Shown: positions 55,145-64,000, counted from the first letter of the stretch. The stretch is DNA of 64,000 bases from Nocardiopsis sp. FIRDI 009 (GCF_003386285.1 NZ_QPNC01000001.1:248001-312000); one strand, 5' to 3'. Notes: generated by a model from the sequence alone, not told the origin. Numbers and translations are program-made.

Positions 55145-55465
55145 GTGAGCCCGCGCCGTAACTCCCCCCGCCGTAAGTCCTCCCGGGGTCGCCGCGGTCC
55201 CGCGGGACCGCCCGACGAGGACGCCCTGATGCTGCGTATCACCGGGGGGCAGCGCCGGGAGACCGGGCCCGACGGGGAGTGGGTCACCCGCCGGATCCCC
55301 GGCGCGTCCGCCACCAAGGTCTACCGCTGCCCCGGGTGCGTCCAGGAGATCCCCGTGGGCATGGCCCACGTCGTGGCCTGGCGCCCCTACGGCGACGGCG
55401 GCGACCGGAGGCACTGGCACTCCTCCTGTTGGGACCGGCGTGCCCGCAGGTCCCCCCGTTACTGA
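55145..55465 (+). CDS. small conserved actinobacterial protein with Cys/His cluster
   Basis: A 106-residue protein. The N-terminal 25 residues are Arg/Ser-rich. The core KVYRCPGCVQEIPVGMAHVV and RRHWHSSCWDRRARR contains CxxC and HxxxC, so a zinc ribbon is likely. Homologues are widespread next to this hydrolase in actinobacteria and are sometimes labelled ATP/GTP-binding without evidence. The function is unknown; nucleic-acid binding would fit the basic tails. It is followed 23 nt later by the hydrolase. Confidence 0.8.
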   Translation: MSPRRNSPRRKSSRGRRGPAGPPDEDALMLRITGGQRRETGPDGEWVTRRIPGASATKVYRCPGCVQEIPVGMAHVVAWRPYGDGGDRRHWHSSCWDRRARRSPRY

Positions 55466-55488
55466 GGCCGACCCGGATTCGAGGAGCC

Positions 55489-56229
55489 ATGGAGATCCGA
55501 GCCACCACGGTGCTGCCCGCCGTGCGCCGACCCATCACCCTGCACACCGCCGACGGCCTGGAGCTGGTCGGTGAACTGGCCACGCCGGAGGGCCGCGACC
55601 CCGTGGCCACCCTGGTGTGCCTGCACCCGCTGCCCACCGCCGAGGGCATGATGGACAGCCACGTCCTGCGCAAGGCGTCCTTCCGTCTGCCCGCCCTGGC
55701 CGATATCGCGGTGCTGCGGTTCAACACCCGCGGCACCACCTCGCGCCACGGCACCAGCCAGGGCAGCTTCGGTGACGGGGAGACCGAGCGGCACGACGTC
55801 CTCGCCGCCATCGAGTTCACCGAGTTCGAGGGGCTGCCCGACCCGTGGCTGCTCGGCTGGTCCTTCGGGACCGAACTGGCGCTCAAGTGGGGCTGCGACC
55901 CGCAGGTGACCGGCGCGATCCTGCTGTCCCCGCCGCTGCACCGCGCGGGAGAGGCGGACATGAGGGTGTGGGCGGACTCGGGCAAACCGGTGGTCGCGCT
56001 GGTGCCCGAGCACGACGACTACCTGCGTCCCGAGGAGGCCCGCAAGCGGTTCGCCCCGCTCACGCAGGCGGAGGTCATCGGCGTCGACGGTGCCCGGCAC
56101 CTGTGGGTGGGGGAGCCGTACGTGCGCCGCGTGCTGGGCGAGATCGTCCGGTACGTCAACCCGGCCGCCCACCCGCTGCCCACCGAGTGGGACGGACCCC
56201 ACGAGAAGGACGTCGTCCCCCTGGGCTGA
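55489..56229 (+). CDS. alpha/beta hydrolase
   Basis: A 246-residue soluble hydrolase. The nucleophile elbow is GWSFGTELAL (Ser about residue 126), the oxyanion region is CLHPLPTAEG near residue 42, an Asp lies in VPEHDDYL and a late His in VDGARHLWVGE. This fits the dienelactone-hydrolase/BAAT-like subgroup acting on small esters; the substrate is unknown. The ATG at 55489 has GAGGAG only 2 nt upstream. A strong hairpin follows its stop. Confidence 0.85.
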   Translation: MEIRATTVLPAVRRPITLHTADGLELVGELATPEGRDPVATLVCLHPLPTAEGMMDSHVLRKASFRLPALADIAVLRFNTRGTTSRHGTSQGSFGDGETERHDVLAAIEFTEFEGLPDPWLLGWSFGTELALKWGCDPQVTGAILLSPPLHRAGEADMRVWADSGKPVVALVPEHDDYLRPEEARKRFAPLTQAEVIGVDGARHLWVGEPYVRRVLGEIVRYVNPAAHPLPTEWDGPHEKDVVPLG

Positions 56230-56248
56230 CCCCCCACACGTCACGCGA

Positions 56249-56290
56249 GAGGGGCCCGCCTCCGGAAGCGATCCGGAACGCGGGCCCCTC
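56249..56290. terminator. bidirectional hairpin terminator
   Basis: GAGGGGCCCGC (56249-56259) pairs perfectly with GCGGGCCCCTC (56280-56290), with CCGGA/TCCGG pairing inside. It lies between the convergent hydrolase and filament-protein genes. Confidence 0.75.
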
Positions 56291-56367
56291 GCCGTGCGCG
56301 TGCGGCCGTCTCTGACGGGAGGGCTTGCGCCCCCCGCCGGCCCGAGAGCGGGCTTGAGGTCCCCTCG

Positions 56368-57642
56368 CTACTCCTGCCACCAGTCCTCGTCGTCGGACCC
56401 CTTGCCGGAGTGGGCGGGCTGCTTGCTCTCCTCGGCCGGAGCGCTCTCCTGCGGGGCGATCGCCGCAGGCGCCGGAGCGGCCGGAGCGGGGGCCGGGGCG
56501 CCGCCGCCACCGAGCAGCTGACGCAGCTGCTGGAGGTGCGACTGGATGCTGTCGCGCTGCGCGTTGAGGTCGTCGACCTCCTTCTTGGCGGCCGTCATGA
56601 TGCGGTTGGCCTCGGCCTTGGCGTCGGCGAGCTGGTGCTCGGCCTTCGACTTGGCCTCCGCCTCGATCTGCGCGGCGTTCTTCTTGGCGTTGCCGACCAG
56701 CTGCTTGGCGTGGTTCTCGGCGTCGCGCCGGGTCTGCTCGGCCTGCTGGCTGGCCTTGGTGGCCCGCTGCTCGGCGCTGTTGGCGCGCTCCTCGGCCTCG
56801 CTGACCATCTTCTGGGTGGCGGCCTGGGCGGCGGCCAGCCGCTCGGCGTCCTGGCGCTCGGCCTCGGCGCGGCGGTCGGCGAGCTGGAGCTCGAACTGGT
56901 CCTCGGCCTCGGTACGGCGCGCCTCGGACTCGGCGGCGGCCCGCTCGGCGTTCTTGCGCAGCTCCTCGGCCTGGCTCTTGGCGGCCTGGATGGTCTCGTC
57001 GCGCTCACGCTTGGCGGCGGCGCGCGCCTGGGCGCACTCGCGCTCGGTGGTGGTGCGCAGCTTGGCGATCTCGCCCTCGAACGTGGCGCGCTTCTCGGCG
57101 ATCTCGTGGTCGACGGCGGAGCGCTTCTTCTGCACCTCGCGCTCGGTGGTGGAGGCCAGCTCGTCGGCCTCGCGGCGGGCCGTGGTGGTGATCTCCTCGG
57201 CCTCGGCCTCGGCGGTCTGGCGCAGCTCGTCGGCCTCGCGCTGGGCCAGGGTGCGCACCTCGGTCGCCTCCGACTCGGCGGCGGCGCGCATCTCGGCGGC
57301 CTCGATCTTGGCCGCCGAACGGATGTCGTTGGCGTCGATCTGGGCGCTCTGGACGAGCTCGTTGGCCTGCTCCTCGGCCAGGCGCAGCAGCTCCTCGATC
57401 CGCGAGCCCAGACCGGCGTAGGAGGGGCGCTCGCGCTCCTGGAGCTGGCGGTTCTTGGCGCTCAGTTCGGCCTTGAACTTCTCGATCTTCTTGTGGGACT
57501 CCTCCAGCTCGCCGCGCAGGCTCGCCGCGTAGTCGTCCACCTGGGTGCGGTCGTAGCCACGCAGCACCACGTCGAATTCGGGCGGGGTGTTGTCCTCGTT
57601 GAAGATGTTGTCGAGTTGGGAGTCAATGTTGTTTGACGACAT
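56368..57642 (-). CDS. DivIVA-domain coiled-coil filament protein (FilP/Scy-like)
   Basis: A 424-residue protein that is coiled coil from about residue 40 to 365, rich in Ala, Glu, Arg and Lys with few Pro or Gly. The N-terminal PEFDVVLRGYDRTQVDDYAA is the DivIVA membrane-curvature domain. A Pro/Ala tail ends DDEDWWQE. In Streptomyces the same neighbourhood (before methylmalonyl-CoA epimerase, thiolase and MeaB) holds FilP and Scy, polar-growth filament proteins. The length lies between FilP (about 310) and Scy (about 1300). It is monocistronic; its promoter lies in the 281-bp gap to 57924, where I see no clear box. Confidence 0.87.
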   Translation of the reverse strand: MSSNNIDSQLDNIFNEDNTPPEFDVVLRGYDRTQVDDYAASLRGELEESHKKIEKFKAELSAKNRQLQERERPSYAGLGSRIEELLRLAEEQANELVQSAQIDANDIRSAAKIEAAEMRAAAESEATEVRTLAQREADELRQTAEAEAEEITTTARREADELASTTEREVQKKRSAVDHEIAEKRATFEGEIAKLRTTTERECAQARAAAKRERDETIQAAKSQAEELRKNAERAAAESEARRTEAEDQFELQLADRRAEAERQDAERLAAAQAATQKMVSEAEERANSAEQRATKASQQAEQTRRDAENHAKQLVGNAKKNAAQIEAEAKSKAEHQLADAKAEANRIMTAAKKEVDDLNAQRDSIQSHLQQLRQLLGGGGAPAPAPAAPAPAAIAPQESAPAEESKQPAHSGKGSDDEDWWQE

Positions 57643-57923
57643 GTGGCGGAATCCTGAACGGGTGCGAGACGGCTAACTTGCGAGCGGCCGGGGGGCGGCG
57701 GACGGCGGCCGCGTCGGCCCCGGTGGACGGGTGGTATCCGGGCACGCGGCTACCGGACTGCAAGACATGAACCTCGGCCGGAAGAACACTCCGGCGGCTA
57801 GGCGACTTTATCAAGCGTGGAACGCCTGGGAAGAGGGTTTCGGGTAACTTCCGGTGGGCCTGTGGTCAACTCCTCCCCCATGGCCCAAGCCGTGATGTGT
57901 CCGGAACGTCCCCGTGACATCTC

Positions 57924-58394
57924 TCACCGCGGCCCTTCCCCGGCGCTCTGCACGAGCTCGGTGAGCACGCCCCCGCAGTCCTTCGGGTGCAGGAACACGA
58001 TGCTCGACCCCATCGACCCGGGGCGCGGTTCGGCGTCCAGGACGCGCACGTCGCGCTCGCCGACGGTCGCGGCGCTCGCAGCCACGTCGGAGGTGCCGAA
58101 GGCGACGTGGTGCACGCCCTCGCCGTTGCGCTCCAGGAACTTCGCCACGGGGGAGTCCGGACGGGTGGGTTCGAGCAGTTGCAGATAGGTGGCGCCGCCG
58201 TCGTCCGTGCCGTTGATTCGGAGCATCGCCTCCCGTACGCCCTGCTGCTCGTTCACCTCCTCGTGCTCGACCTCGAAGCCGTAGGTACGGCGGTAGAACT
58301 CGATCGAGGCGTCGAGGTCGCGGCACGCGATGCCGACGTGGTCGACCCTGGTGATCCCGGAGAAGGGGGCGGTGGGGGCGGGTGTGTCGCTCAT
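57924..58394 (-). CDS. mce: methylmalonyl-CoA epimerase
   Basis: A 156-residue VOC-fold metalloenzyme interconverting (S)- and (R)-methylmalonyl-Co[40 protein letters not shown] and GVLTELVQ supply the two His and Glu metal ligands and the catalytic Glu. It works with an AdoCbl-dependent mutase (not in the window), with meaB as its chaperone and pduO for cofactor. It is divergent from the thiolase gene over 87 bp. GAGAGG lies 8 nt before the ATG. Confidence 0.95.
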   Translation of the reverse strand: MSDTPAPTAPFSGITRVDHVGIACRDLDASIEFYRRTYGFEVEHEEVNEQQGVREAMLRINGTDDGGATYLQLLEPTRPDSPVAKFLERNGEGVHHVAFGTSDVAASAATVGERDVRVLDAEPRPGSMGSSIVFLHPKDCGGVLTELVQSAGEGPR

Positions 58395-58481
58395 GAGCGT
58401 GAACCTCTCGGATGTCGCCGAACGCTGTGTGGGTATCGTTGCAGACCAGGTGCGTCCCCGATCACATGGAGGCCAGTTACG

Positions 58482-59669
58482 ATGCCCGGTTCCGTCATCG
58501 TCGGTGGGGCGCGGACCCCCACCGGCAGACTCCTCGGCTCCCTCGCCGGGTTCTCCGCCGCCGACCTGGGCGGCTTCGCGATCAAGGCCGCGCTGGAGCG
58601 TGCCGGTATCAGCGGCGAACAGGTCGGATACGTGGTCATGGGACAGGTCCTCCAGGCCGGTGCCGGGCAGATCCCGTCCCGCCAGGCCGCCGTGAAGGCG
58701 GGCATCCCCATGAGCGTCCCCTCCGTCACCATCAACAAGGTGTGTCTGTCCGGTCTGGACGCGATCGCCCTCGCCGACCAGCTCATCGCCGCGGGCGAGT
58801 TCGACATCGTGGTCGCGGGCGGCATGGAGTCCATGACCAACGCCCCGCACCTGCTGCCCAAGTCGCGCCAGGGCTTCAAGTACGGTTCCGTCGAGGTCCT
58901 CGACGCCACCGCGCACGACGGCCTCACCGACGTCTTCGACAACGAGTCGATGGGCGCCTCGACCGAGCGGCACAACGGCAAGCTCGGCATCGGCCGGGCC
59001 GAGCAGGACGCCTTCGCCGCCCGTTCCCACCAGCGGGCCGCCGCGGCCACGGCCGAGGGCCGCTTCGCCGACGAGATCGTTCCCGTGGAGATCCCGCAGC
59101 GCAAGGGCGACCCGGTCGTCTTCGCGACCGACGAGGGCATCCGCCCCGACACCACCGCCGAGAGCCTGGGCAAGCTGCGTCCGGCCTTCGACGCCGACGG
59201 CACCATCACCGCCGGATCCTCCTCGCAGATCTCCGACGGCGCGGCCGCCGTGGTCGTGATGAGCCGGGCCAGGGCCGAGGAGCTCGGAGCGCCGATCCTC
59301 GCCGAGATCGGCGCGCACGGCAACGTCGCCGGTCCGGACAACTCCCTGCACTCCCAGCCCTCCAACGCCATTCAGCACGCGCTGACCAAGGCCGGGCGGA
59401 CCGTCGAGGACCTCGACCTGATCGAGATCAACGAGGCCTTCGCCGCGGTGGGCATCCAGTCGACGAGGGACCTGGGCGTGTCCGAGGACATCGTCAACGT
59501 CAACGGCGGCGCCATCGCGATCGGTCACCCGATCGGCGCCTCCGGTGCCCGTATCGCCCTGCACCTGGTCAACGAGCTGCGCCGGCGCGGCGGCGGGTTC
59601 GGCGCCGCGGCCCTGTGCGGCGGCGGCGGCCAGGGCGACGCCCTGCTGTTCACGGTGCCCGGGCAGTAG
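58482..59669 (+). CDS. acetyl-CoA C-acetyltransferase
   Basis: A 395-residue thiolase making or cleaving acetoacetyl-CoA. The nucleophilic Cys is in [12 protein letters not shown] (about residue 89). NEAFAAVG, the catalytic His in [17 protein letters not shown] (about 350) and the second Cys in [11 protein letters not shown] are all present. GGAGG lies 10 nt before the ATG at 58482. It is followed 47 nt later by meaB, so the two are probably cotranscribed, coupling short-chain acyl-CoA flux with the methylmalonyl-CoA route. Confidence 0.95.
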   Translation: MPGSVIVGGARTPTGRLLGSLAGFSAADLGGFAIKAALERAGISGEQVGYVVMGQVLQAGAGQIPSRQAAVKAGIPMSVPSVTINKVCLSGLDAIALADQLIAAGEFDIVVAGGMESMTNAPHLLPKSRQGFKYGSVEVLDATAHDGLTDVFDNESMGASTERHNGKLGIGRAEQDAFAARSHQRAAAATAEGRFADEIVPVEIPQRKGDPVVFATDEGIRPDTTAESLGKLRPAFDADGTITAGSSSQISDGAAAVVVMSRARAEELGAPILAEIGAHGNVAGPDNSLHSQPSNAIQHALTKAGRTVEDLDLIEINEAFAAVGIQSTRDLGVSEDIVNVNGGAIAIGHPIGASGARIALHLVNELRRRGGGFGAAALCGGGGQGDALLFTVPGQ

Positions 59670-59716
59670 GCACGACCCATCGGGCCCCGGCCGGGGCCGA
59701 AGCGACGAGGAGACGC

Positions 59717-60676
59717 ATGGACGCGGCCCGTTTGGTGGAACGCCTTCGGGAGGGTGACCGCAGGGCGTTGGCCCGCGCGGTCACCCTGGTCGAGAACGGG
59801 GCGCCGGAGCTGCGCGGGATCATGGCGGCTCTGGCCCCGCACACCGGCCGGGCGCGCGTGGTCGGCTTCACCGGGGCCCCCGGGGTGGGCAAGTCCACGA
59901 CGACCAACGCCGTGGTGCGTCTGGTCCGCGCCCGGGGGCTGTCGGTCGCGGTGCTCGCCGTGGACCCCTCCTCACCGTTCACCGGGGGTGCCCTGCTCGG
60001 GGACCGGGTCCGGATGCAGGAGCACGCCACCGACCCCGGCGTCTACATCCGCTCCATGGCCAACCGGGGGCACCTGGGCGGACTGTCCTGGGCGGCGCCG
60101 CACGCCCTGCGCGTCCTGGACGCGGCGGGGTTCGACGTGATCCTGGTGGAGACGGTCGGGGTCGGCCAGGCCGAGGTCGAGATCGCCGGGCTGGCGGACA
60201 CCACCGTGGTGCTGTGCGCCCCGGGGATGGGCGACTCGGTCCAGGCGGCCAAGGCGGGCGTGCTGGAGGTGGCCGACGTCTTCGCCGTGAACAAGGCCGA
60301 CCGGGACGGGGCCCGGGTCACCCTGCGCGAGCTGCGGCAGATGGTCGCGATGGTGGACCGGACCGACGAGGAGTGGAAGCCGCCGATCGTCATGACGGTG
60401 GCCGCCGAGGGCGAGGGCACCGAGGAGCTGTGGGAGAAGGTGGAGCGGCACCGCGCCCACCTGGAGTCCACGGGTGAGCTCACCTCGCGGCGGCGCGCCC
60501 GCGCCCGCGAGGAGGTGCAGGGGATCGCGCTCGACCTGCTGCGCTCGCGCATGGTCGGGGTGGGTGAGGACGGCGGCCTGGACGCTTTGGCCAGGGAGGT
60601 CGCGGAGGGGGAGCGCGATCCCTACTCGGCGGCCGACCTCCTGCTCAAGGAGCTGGGCGCCGACCCCCGGGAGTGA
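59717..60676 (+). CDS. meaB: methylmalonyl-CoA mutase chaperone GTPase
   Basis: A 319-residue G3E-family P-loop GTPase that protects and reloads methylmalonyl-CoA mutase with AdoCbl. Walker A is FTGAPGVGKSTTTNA (about residue 55). VDPSSPFTGGALLGDRVRM and ETVGVGQAEVE (switch/Walker B) and VNKADRDGA (NKxD) are intact. The C-terminal dimerisation region is helical. The ATG has GACGAGGAG 6 nt upstream. A hairpin terminator follows. Confidence 0.95.
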   Translation: MDAARLVERLREGDRRALARAVTLVENGAPELRGIMAALAPHTGRARVVGFTGAPGVGKSTTTNAVVRLVRARGLSVAVLAVDPSSPFTGGALLGDRVRMQEHATDPGVYIRSMANRGHLGGLSWAAPHALRVLDAAGFDVILVETVGVGQAEVEIAGLADTTVVLCAPGMGDSVQAAKAGVLEVADVFAVNKADRDGARVTLRELRQMVAMVDRTDEEWKPPIVMTVAAEGEGTEELWEKVERHRAHLESTGELTSRRRARAREEVQGIALDLLRSRMVGVGEDGGLDALAREVAEGERDPYSAADLLLKELGADPRE

Positions 60677-60741
60677 GGTCCGGCCCTCGAAGACGCCGGG
60701 GTCGAGGGCCGTGCGCGTGCGCCGCCCCCGGAGACGAGAGG

Positions 60742-60779
60742 GGCCGACGCGGACCGTCGCACATCGGTCCGCGTCGGCC
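60742..60779. terminator. hairpin terminator between meaB and the chitinase
   Basis: A perfect 15-bp stem (GGCCGACGCGGACCG at 60742-60756 with 60765-60779) around an 8-nt loop. There is no T-tract. The flanking genes are convergent, so it probably serves both. Confidence 0.78.
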
Positions 60780-60856
60780 GGGGCGGCGGTGCTCCCCGGA
60801 TCAGAGCACCGACGCCCGTCCCGGAACGGAGGGGTCCGTCCGGGAGCCTGGGGCGG

Positions 60857-62515
60857 TCAGCCGTCGACCAGCGCCGTGTCGATGGCGGCCATGAGGCTGC
60901 CGTCGGCGTCGTCGCCGTCGATCGACCAGACCATGACTCCGCCGAGGCCGTTGTCGACGGCCCACTCGGTCTTCTGGGCCATGGCGGTCTCGTCGTCGTA
61001 GGTCCAGAAGGTGTTCCCGTCGTAGAGCCAGGCCGTGCCCAACTCGTCGTTCCGGTACAGGTCGAAGCCCTCCAGCTCCTTGAGGGCCGACCAGCGCGGG
61101 TCGCCCCCGGCCGGGCCGGTCGCGTTCTGGAGGAGGCCGTCGCCGTTCGGTCCGGGTTCGACCCCGGTCCATCCCTGCCCGTAGAAGGGCACGCCCAGGA
61201 CGATGTCGGCGGGGTCGACGCCGCGGTCGACGTAGGCCCGGACCGTGTTCCGCGTGGAGATGACCGGCCCCTCGTCGAGGGGGTCGGCGACCAGGTTGGA
61301 CTGGTGGTTGGTGGTGGACTCCCACGTGCCGTGGTAGTCGTAGCCCTGGACGGTGACGAAGTCGAGGTCGGTCATCAGCTCGTCCAGCTCGTAGCCGAGG
61401 TCGATCCGCCAGGTGCCCGCGGGCAGGAAGGCGGTCAGCTCGTACTCGCGGTCGGTCTCGGCCTCCAGGGCGTCGAGCTGGTCGCGGAACTCCTGGACGA
61501 GGGCGGTGAAGTTCTCGCGGTCCTCGGGGCGCACGGTGTTGTGCGGGTGGCCGCCGCTGCCGGGCCACTCCCAGTCGAGGTCGATGCCGTTGAAGACACC
61601 GTAGGCCGCGCCCGGGCCGCCCGCGCCGTCGAGTTCGGGCAGGTCGCCGCGGAGGTACAGGTCGATGCAGGAGCTGACCATGCGCTCGCGGGACTCGGGG
61701 GTCAGCGCGGCGTCGGAGAAGTGCTCGGACCAGGTCCAGCCGCCGAGGGAGATGTTGACCTTCAGGTCGGGGTACATCTCCTTGAGCTTGCGCAGCTGCT
61801 CGAAGTTGCCGCGCAGCGCCTGGTCGGGGTCGTCGGCGACGCCGTCGACGCTGTTCGCCGCGCTGGTGGGAGTTTCGTAGTCGGCGCGGGCCTCGCCCAG
61901 GCCCTCCTCGTCGCTCATGAAGCACTCGCCGTCGGCGCCCACGTTGCCGAAGGCGTAGTTGATGTGCGTGAGTCGCGCGGCGGTGCCGGAGGTGACGAGG
62001 TCGCGGACGCGGTAGCCGTTGTCCTCCGCGCCCCACTGGGGGAGGTAGGCGACGCTGAGGCGGTCGTGGTCGGGTCCGGTGTCGCCGTCGCAGGGGGCGC
62101 CGTTGACGAGGCACAGGGTGGGGGCGGTGGCGCCGTCCTCGTGCAGTCCGTTGAACCCGAAGCCGTAGCTGCCCCCGGCTGGGATCGTGGCGCCCCAGCG
62201 CGGCGGGGTGACCGTGTACCAGCCCTCCGACTCCGTCAGGTCCGCGTTCCACATCTGGTGGACGCTGCTGCCGTCGGGGAGGTCGAAGCGGATCGTCCAG
62301 TCGCTGACGGGGGCGTCGGAGGTGTTGGTGACCGTGACCCGGCCGCTGTACCCGGTGTTCCAGCGCGCGGACTCCTCGAAGACGACGGTCAGGTCGCCCG
62401 GCTCGGCGGTGGAGGTGTCGTCGGCGGACGCGGTCGTGGCCGCCAGGGCGAGGGGCGCCGCCAGGGCGGCGGCGGACAGCGCTGCCAGCGGGCGGCCGGG
62501 GCGTCGTGTTCTCAC
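60857..62515 (-). CDS. secreted GH18 chitinase with CBM2-like domain
   Basis: A 552-residue exported enzyme. The signal peptide covers about 1-31 (RTRRPGRPLAALSAAALAAP, cleavage after ASA). A cellulose/chitin-binding CBM2-like module follows (about 38-145, WNTGYSGRVTVTNTSDAP and WTIRFDLPDG). The GH18 barrel starts near 155. The catalytic motif reads NGIDLDWEWPG: the first Asp of DxxDxDxE is Asn, while the last Asp and the acid Glu remain. SLGGWTWSEHFSD, QGYDYHGTWES and a late VMVWSIDGDD are conserved. The GTG at 62515 has GGAGAT 7 nt upstream. It is close in sequence to the neighbouring chitinase. Confidence 0.92.
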   Translation of the reverse strand: MRTRRPGRPLAALSAAALAAPLALAATTASADDTSTAEPGDLTVVFEESARWNTGYSGRVTVTNTSDAPVSDWTIRFDLPDGSSVHQMWNADLTESEGWYTVTPPRWGATIPAGGSYGFGFNGLHEDGATAPTLCLVNGAPCDGDTGPDHDRLSVAYLPQWGAEDNGYRVRDLVTSGTAARLTHINYAFGNVGADGECFMSDEEGLGEARADYETPTSAANSVDGVADDPDQALRGNFEQLRKLKEMYPDLKVNISLGGWTWSEHFSDAALTPESRERMVSSCIDLYLRGDLPELDGAGGPGAAYGVFNGIDLDWEWPGSGGHPHNTVRPEDRENFTALVQEFRDQLDALEAETDREYELTAFLPAGTWRIDLGYELDELMTDLDFVTVQGYDYHGTWESTTNHQSNLVADPLDEGPVISTRNTVRAYVDRGVDPADIVLGVPFYGQGWTGVEPGPNGDGLLQNATGPAGGDPRWSALKELEGFDLYRNDELGTAWLYDGNTFWTYDDETAMAQKTEWAVDNGLGGVMVWSIDGDDADGSLMAAIDTALVDG

Positions 62516-62601
62516 GGGCTGGATCTCCTGTGGTGCCGGGGGGTGATCACATGCGGCCCCGCGGGGCGGACGTGTGATCTGAGCCACGGGTGGATCAACT
62601 A

Positions 62602-62618
62602 TTAGGAAACTTAACTAA
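62602..62618. promoter_or_regulatory. AT-rich imperfect palindrome in the chitinase promoter
   Basis: TTAG-GA-AA-C-TT-AA-CTAA has matching outer (TTAG/CTAA) and inner (AA/TT) arms. It lies about 90 nt upstream of the chitinase GTG in an unusually AT-rich stretch. A carbohydrate-responsive regulator site is likely; the regulator is unknown. Confidence 0.45.
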
Positions 62619-62716
62619 CAATTCTCTGCGTCGTCAAGGGGCCCTCTGTAACGAACGGTGACACAGGGTGCGGATGGTGTCTGTGGGGTGGACCTGGCCA
62701 GCGTGACGGCCGGACC

Positions 62717-62752
62717 GGTGGCCGGAAGGGGGTGTGTCCCCTTCCGGCCACC
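62717..62752 (-). terminator. hairpin terminator downstream of the second chitinase
   Basis: GGTGGCCGGAAGGGG (62717-62731) pairs perfectly with 62738-62752 around a 6-nt loop, about 50 nt past the stop on the minus strand. Confidence 0.8.
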
Positions 62753-62801
62753 GTCATCCCTTGACATCAACCGCCCGGACGGGCGTCCCGCGGAGGGCGG
62801 G

Positions 62802-64000
62802 TCAGGACGCCAGCGCCGCGTCGACCGCCTTCATCAGCGTGCCGTTGGCGTCGTCACCGTCGATGGACCAGATCATGACGCCGCCCAGTCCCTGGGCCTG
62901 CGCCCAGTCGGTCTTCTGGGTCAGCGCGATCTCGTCGTCGTAGGTCCAGAAGGTGTTCCCGTCGTAGAGCCAGGCCGTGCCCAGGGCGTCGTCCCGGTGC
63001 AGGGTGAAGCCCGGCAGGTCCTTGACCACCTTCCAGTCGTCGATGCCCTGCTCGTAGGTGCCCGGGGCGGGACCGGTCGAGCTCTGGAAGAGGCCGTCCC
63101 CGTTCGGACCGGGGTCGACGCCCGTCCAGCCGCGGCTGTAGAAGGGCAGGCCGAGCACCATGTCGGCGGGGTCGACGCCCCGGCTGACGTACTCCTGGAT
63201 CGCGATCTCACCGGAGAAGAGGCGCGGGCCGGGGTCGTCGGGGTGCAGCACCAGGTTGGACTGGTGGGCCGTGGTGCTCTCCCAGGCGCCGTGGTAGTCG
63301 TAGCCCTGGACCGTGACGAAGTCGAAGTTCGGCATCAGCTGGCCCATCTGGAAACCGGCCTCGACCTTCTCCGGGTCGGCGGGCAGGAAGGCGGTCAGCT
63401 CGAAGGTCCGACCGGTCTCGGCCTCCAGGGCGTCCAGCTGGGTGCGGAACTCCTGGACGAGGGCGGTGAAGTTCTCGCGGTCCTCGGGGCGCACGGTGTT
63501 GTGCTCGTGACCGGCGCTGCCGGGCCACTCCCAGTCGAGGTCGATGCCGTCGAAGACGCCGTAGGCCGCGCCCGGGCCGCCCGCGCCGTCGAACATGGGC
63601 AGGTTGCCGCGGAGGAACTGGTCGATGCAGGAGCTGACCATGCGCTGGCGGGACTCGGGGGTGAGCGCGGCGTCGGAGAAGTGCTCGGACCAGGTCCAGC
63701 CGCCGAGGGAGATGTTGACCTTCAGCTCGGGGTACATCTCCTTGAGCTTGCGCAGCTGGTTGAAGTTGCCGCGCAGGTCCTGGTTCCAGGTGTCGGCGAC
63801 GCCGTCGACGCTCTCGTCGGCGCGGAACGAGCGGCCGTAGTCGGCCCAGGCGTCACCCTGGCCGAGCTGGTTGGCCATGAAGCACTCGCCGTTGGCGTTG
63901 ATGTTGCCGAAGGCGTAGTTGATGTGGGTGAGGTTCTCGGCGGTGCCGGAGGTCTCCAGGTTGCGGACCAGGTAGCCGCGGTCGTAGATGCCCCACTGGG
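62802..64000 (-). CDS. secreted GH18 chitinase (5' end beyond the window)
   Basis: At least 399 residues of a GH18 chitinase whose N-terminus lies outside the window; the frame is open to the edge. The visible protein begins near PQWGIYDRGYLVRN and NINYAFGN-like barrel strand 1. The catalytic motif FDGIDLDWEWPG is canonical (DxxDxDxE), unlike the downstream paralogue. SLGGWTWSEHFSD, QGYDYHGAWES and VMIWSIDGDD are shared with it, so the two are tandem duplicates that have diverged in the substrate loops. Both are on the minus strand with a terminator between, so each has its own promoter. Confidence 0.92.
   Translation of the reverse strand, partial: QWGIYDRGYLVRNLETSGTAENLTHINYAFGNINANGECFMANQLGQGDAWADYGRSFRADESVDGVADTWNQDLRGNFNQLRKLKEMYPELKVNISLGGWTWSEHFSDAALTPESRQRMVSSCIDQFLRGNLPMFDGAGGPGAAYGVFDGIDLDWEWPGSAGHEHNTVRPEDRENFTALVQEFRTQLDALEAETGRTFELTAFLPADPEKVEAGFQMGQLMPNFDFVTVQGYDYHGAWESTTAHQSNLVLHPDDPGPRLFSGEIAIQEYVSRGVDPADMVLGLPFYSRGWTGVDPGPNGDGLFQSSTGPAPGTYEQGIDDWKVVKDLPGFTLHRDDALGTAWLYDGNTFWTYDDEIALTQKTDWAQAQGLGGVMIWSIDGDDANGTLMKAVDAALAS

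Overview
The window is high-GC actinobacterial chromosome with GTG/ATG starts, many leaderless promoters and few poly-T terminators. Several features point to a filamentous actinomycete, and by overall feel a Nocardiopsis-like member of the Streptosporangiales (an inference, not a database result). These are: the order lysA-hom-thrC-thrB-rho-rpmE-prfA-prmC-tsaC-wecA-like-atpIZBEFHAGDC; the actinobacterial mismatch endonuclease NucS; a FilP/Scy-like coiled-coil protein beside methylmalonyl-CoA epimerase, thiolase and MeaB; and secreted GH18 chitinases.

Layout. 0-23.4 kb is mostly accessory or regulatory: an MFS exporter, a secreted coiled-coil protein, peptide deformylase, a nucleotidyltransferase, a CbiX-like chelatase, an APH(6)-type kinase, a KdpDE pair, a Pro/Gly-rich membrane protein, an AGPS-like FAD oxidase with its divergent TetR and GlpD, an RsbW-like ATP-binding protein, a NarL-type two-component pair, a broken RNA ligase gene, a TetR-controlled flavoprotein/nitronate monooxygenase operon, and a cold-shock cspA/DEAD-helicase pair. 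23.4-25.7 kb is a mobile-element graveyard: an internally deleted DUF2637 gene, a G/T-skewed leader, a 17-repeat type I-E CRISPR array with no cas genes anywhere in the window, a serine-recombinase C-terminal scrap, and tRNA-Arg(CCG).

25.8-48 kb is housekeeping. A receiver protein is coupled to an ArgS-like protein lacking the synthetase core. The aspartate-family pathway follows (lysA, hom, thrC, thrB), then the termination/translation block (rho, rpmE, prfA, prmC, tsaC), a polyprenyl-phosphate sugar-phosphotransferase and the complete F1Fo ATP synthase operon. 48-64 kb carries a DUF2550 protein, a thiamine-binding protein, a PduO-type cobalamin adenosyltransferase, a secreted M28 peptidase, a DUF1707 protein, an ABC/LuxR deletion scar, nucS, a 3-hydroxyacyl-CoA dehydrogenase, a small zinc-finger-like protein, a hydrolase, the FilP-like filament protein, methylmalonyl-CoA epimerase, acetyl-CoA acetyltransferase, meaB and two GH18 chitinases. 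The cobalamin adenosyltransferase, epimerase and MeaB fit one adenosylcobalamin-dependent propionyl-CoA route.

Most unusual items: an interspersed ~80-170 bp intergenic repeat in four copies, three starting exactly at a gene's TAG stop; the orphan CRISPR array between element remnants; the core-less ArgS-like protein coupled to a receiver; KdpD with no Walker A lysine; the RNA-ligase and ABC/LuxR deletion scars; a CRP-like palindrome before the ATP synthase operon; and eight genes with a TANNNT box 6-7 nt before the start codon.
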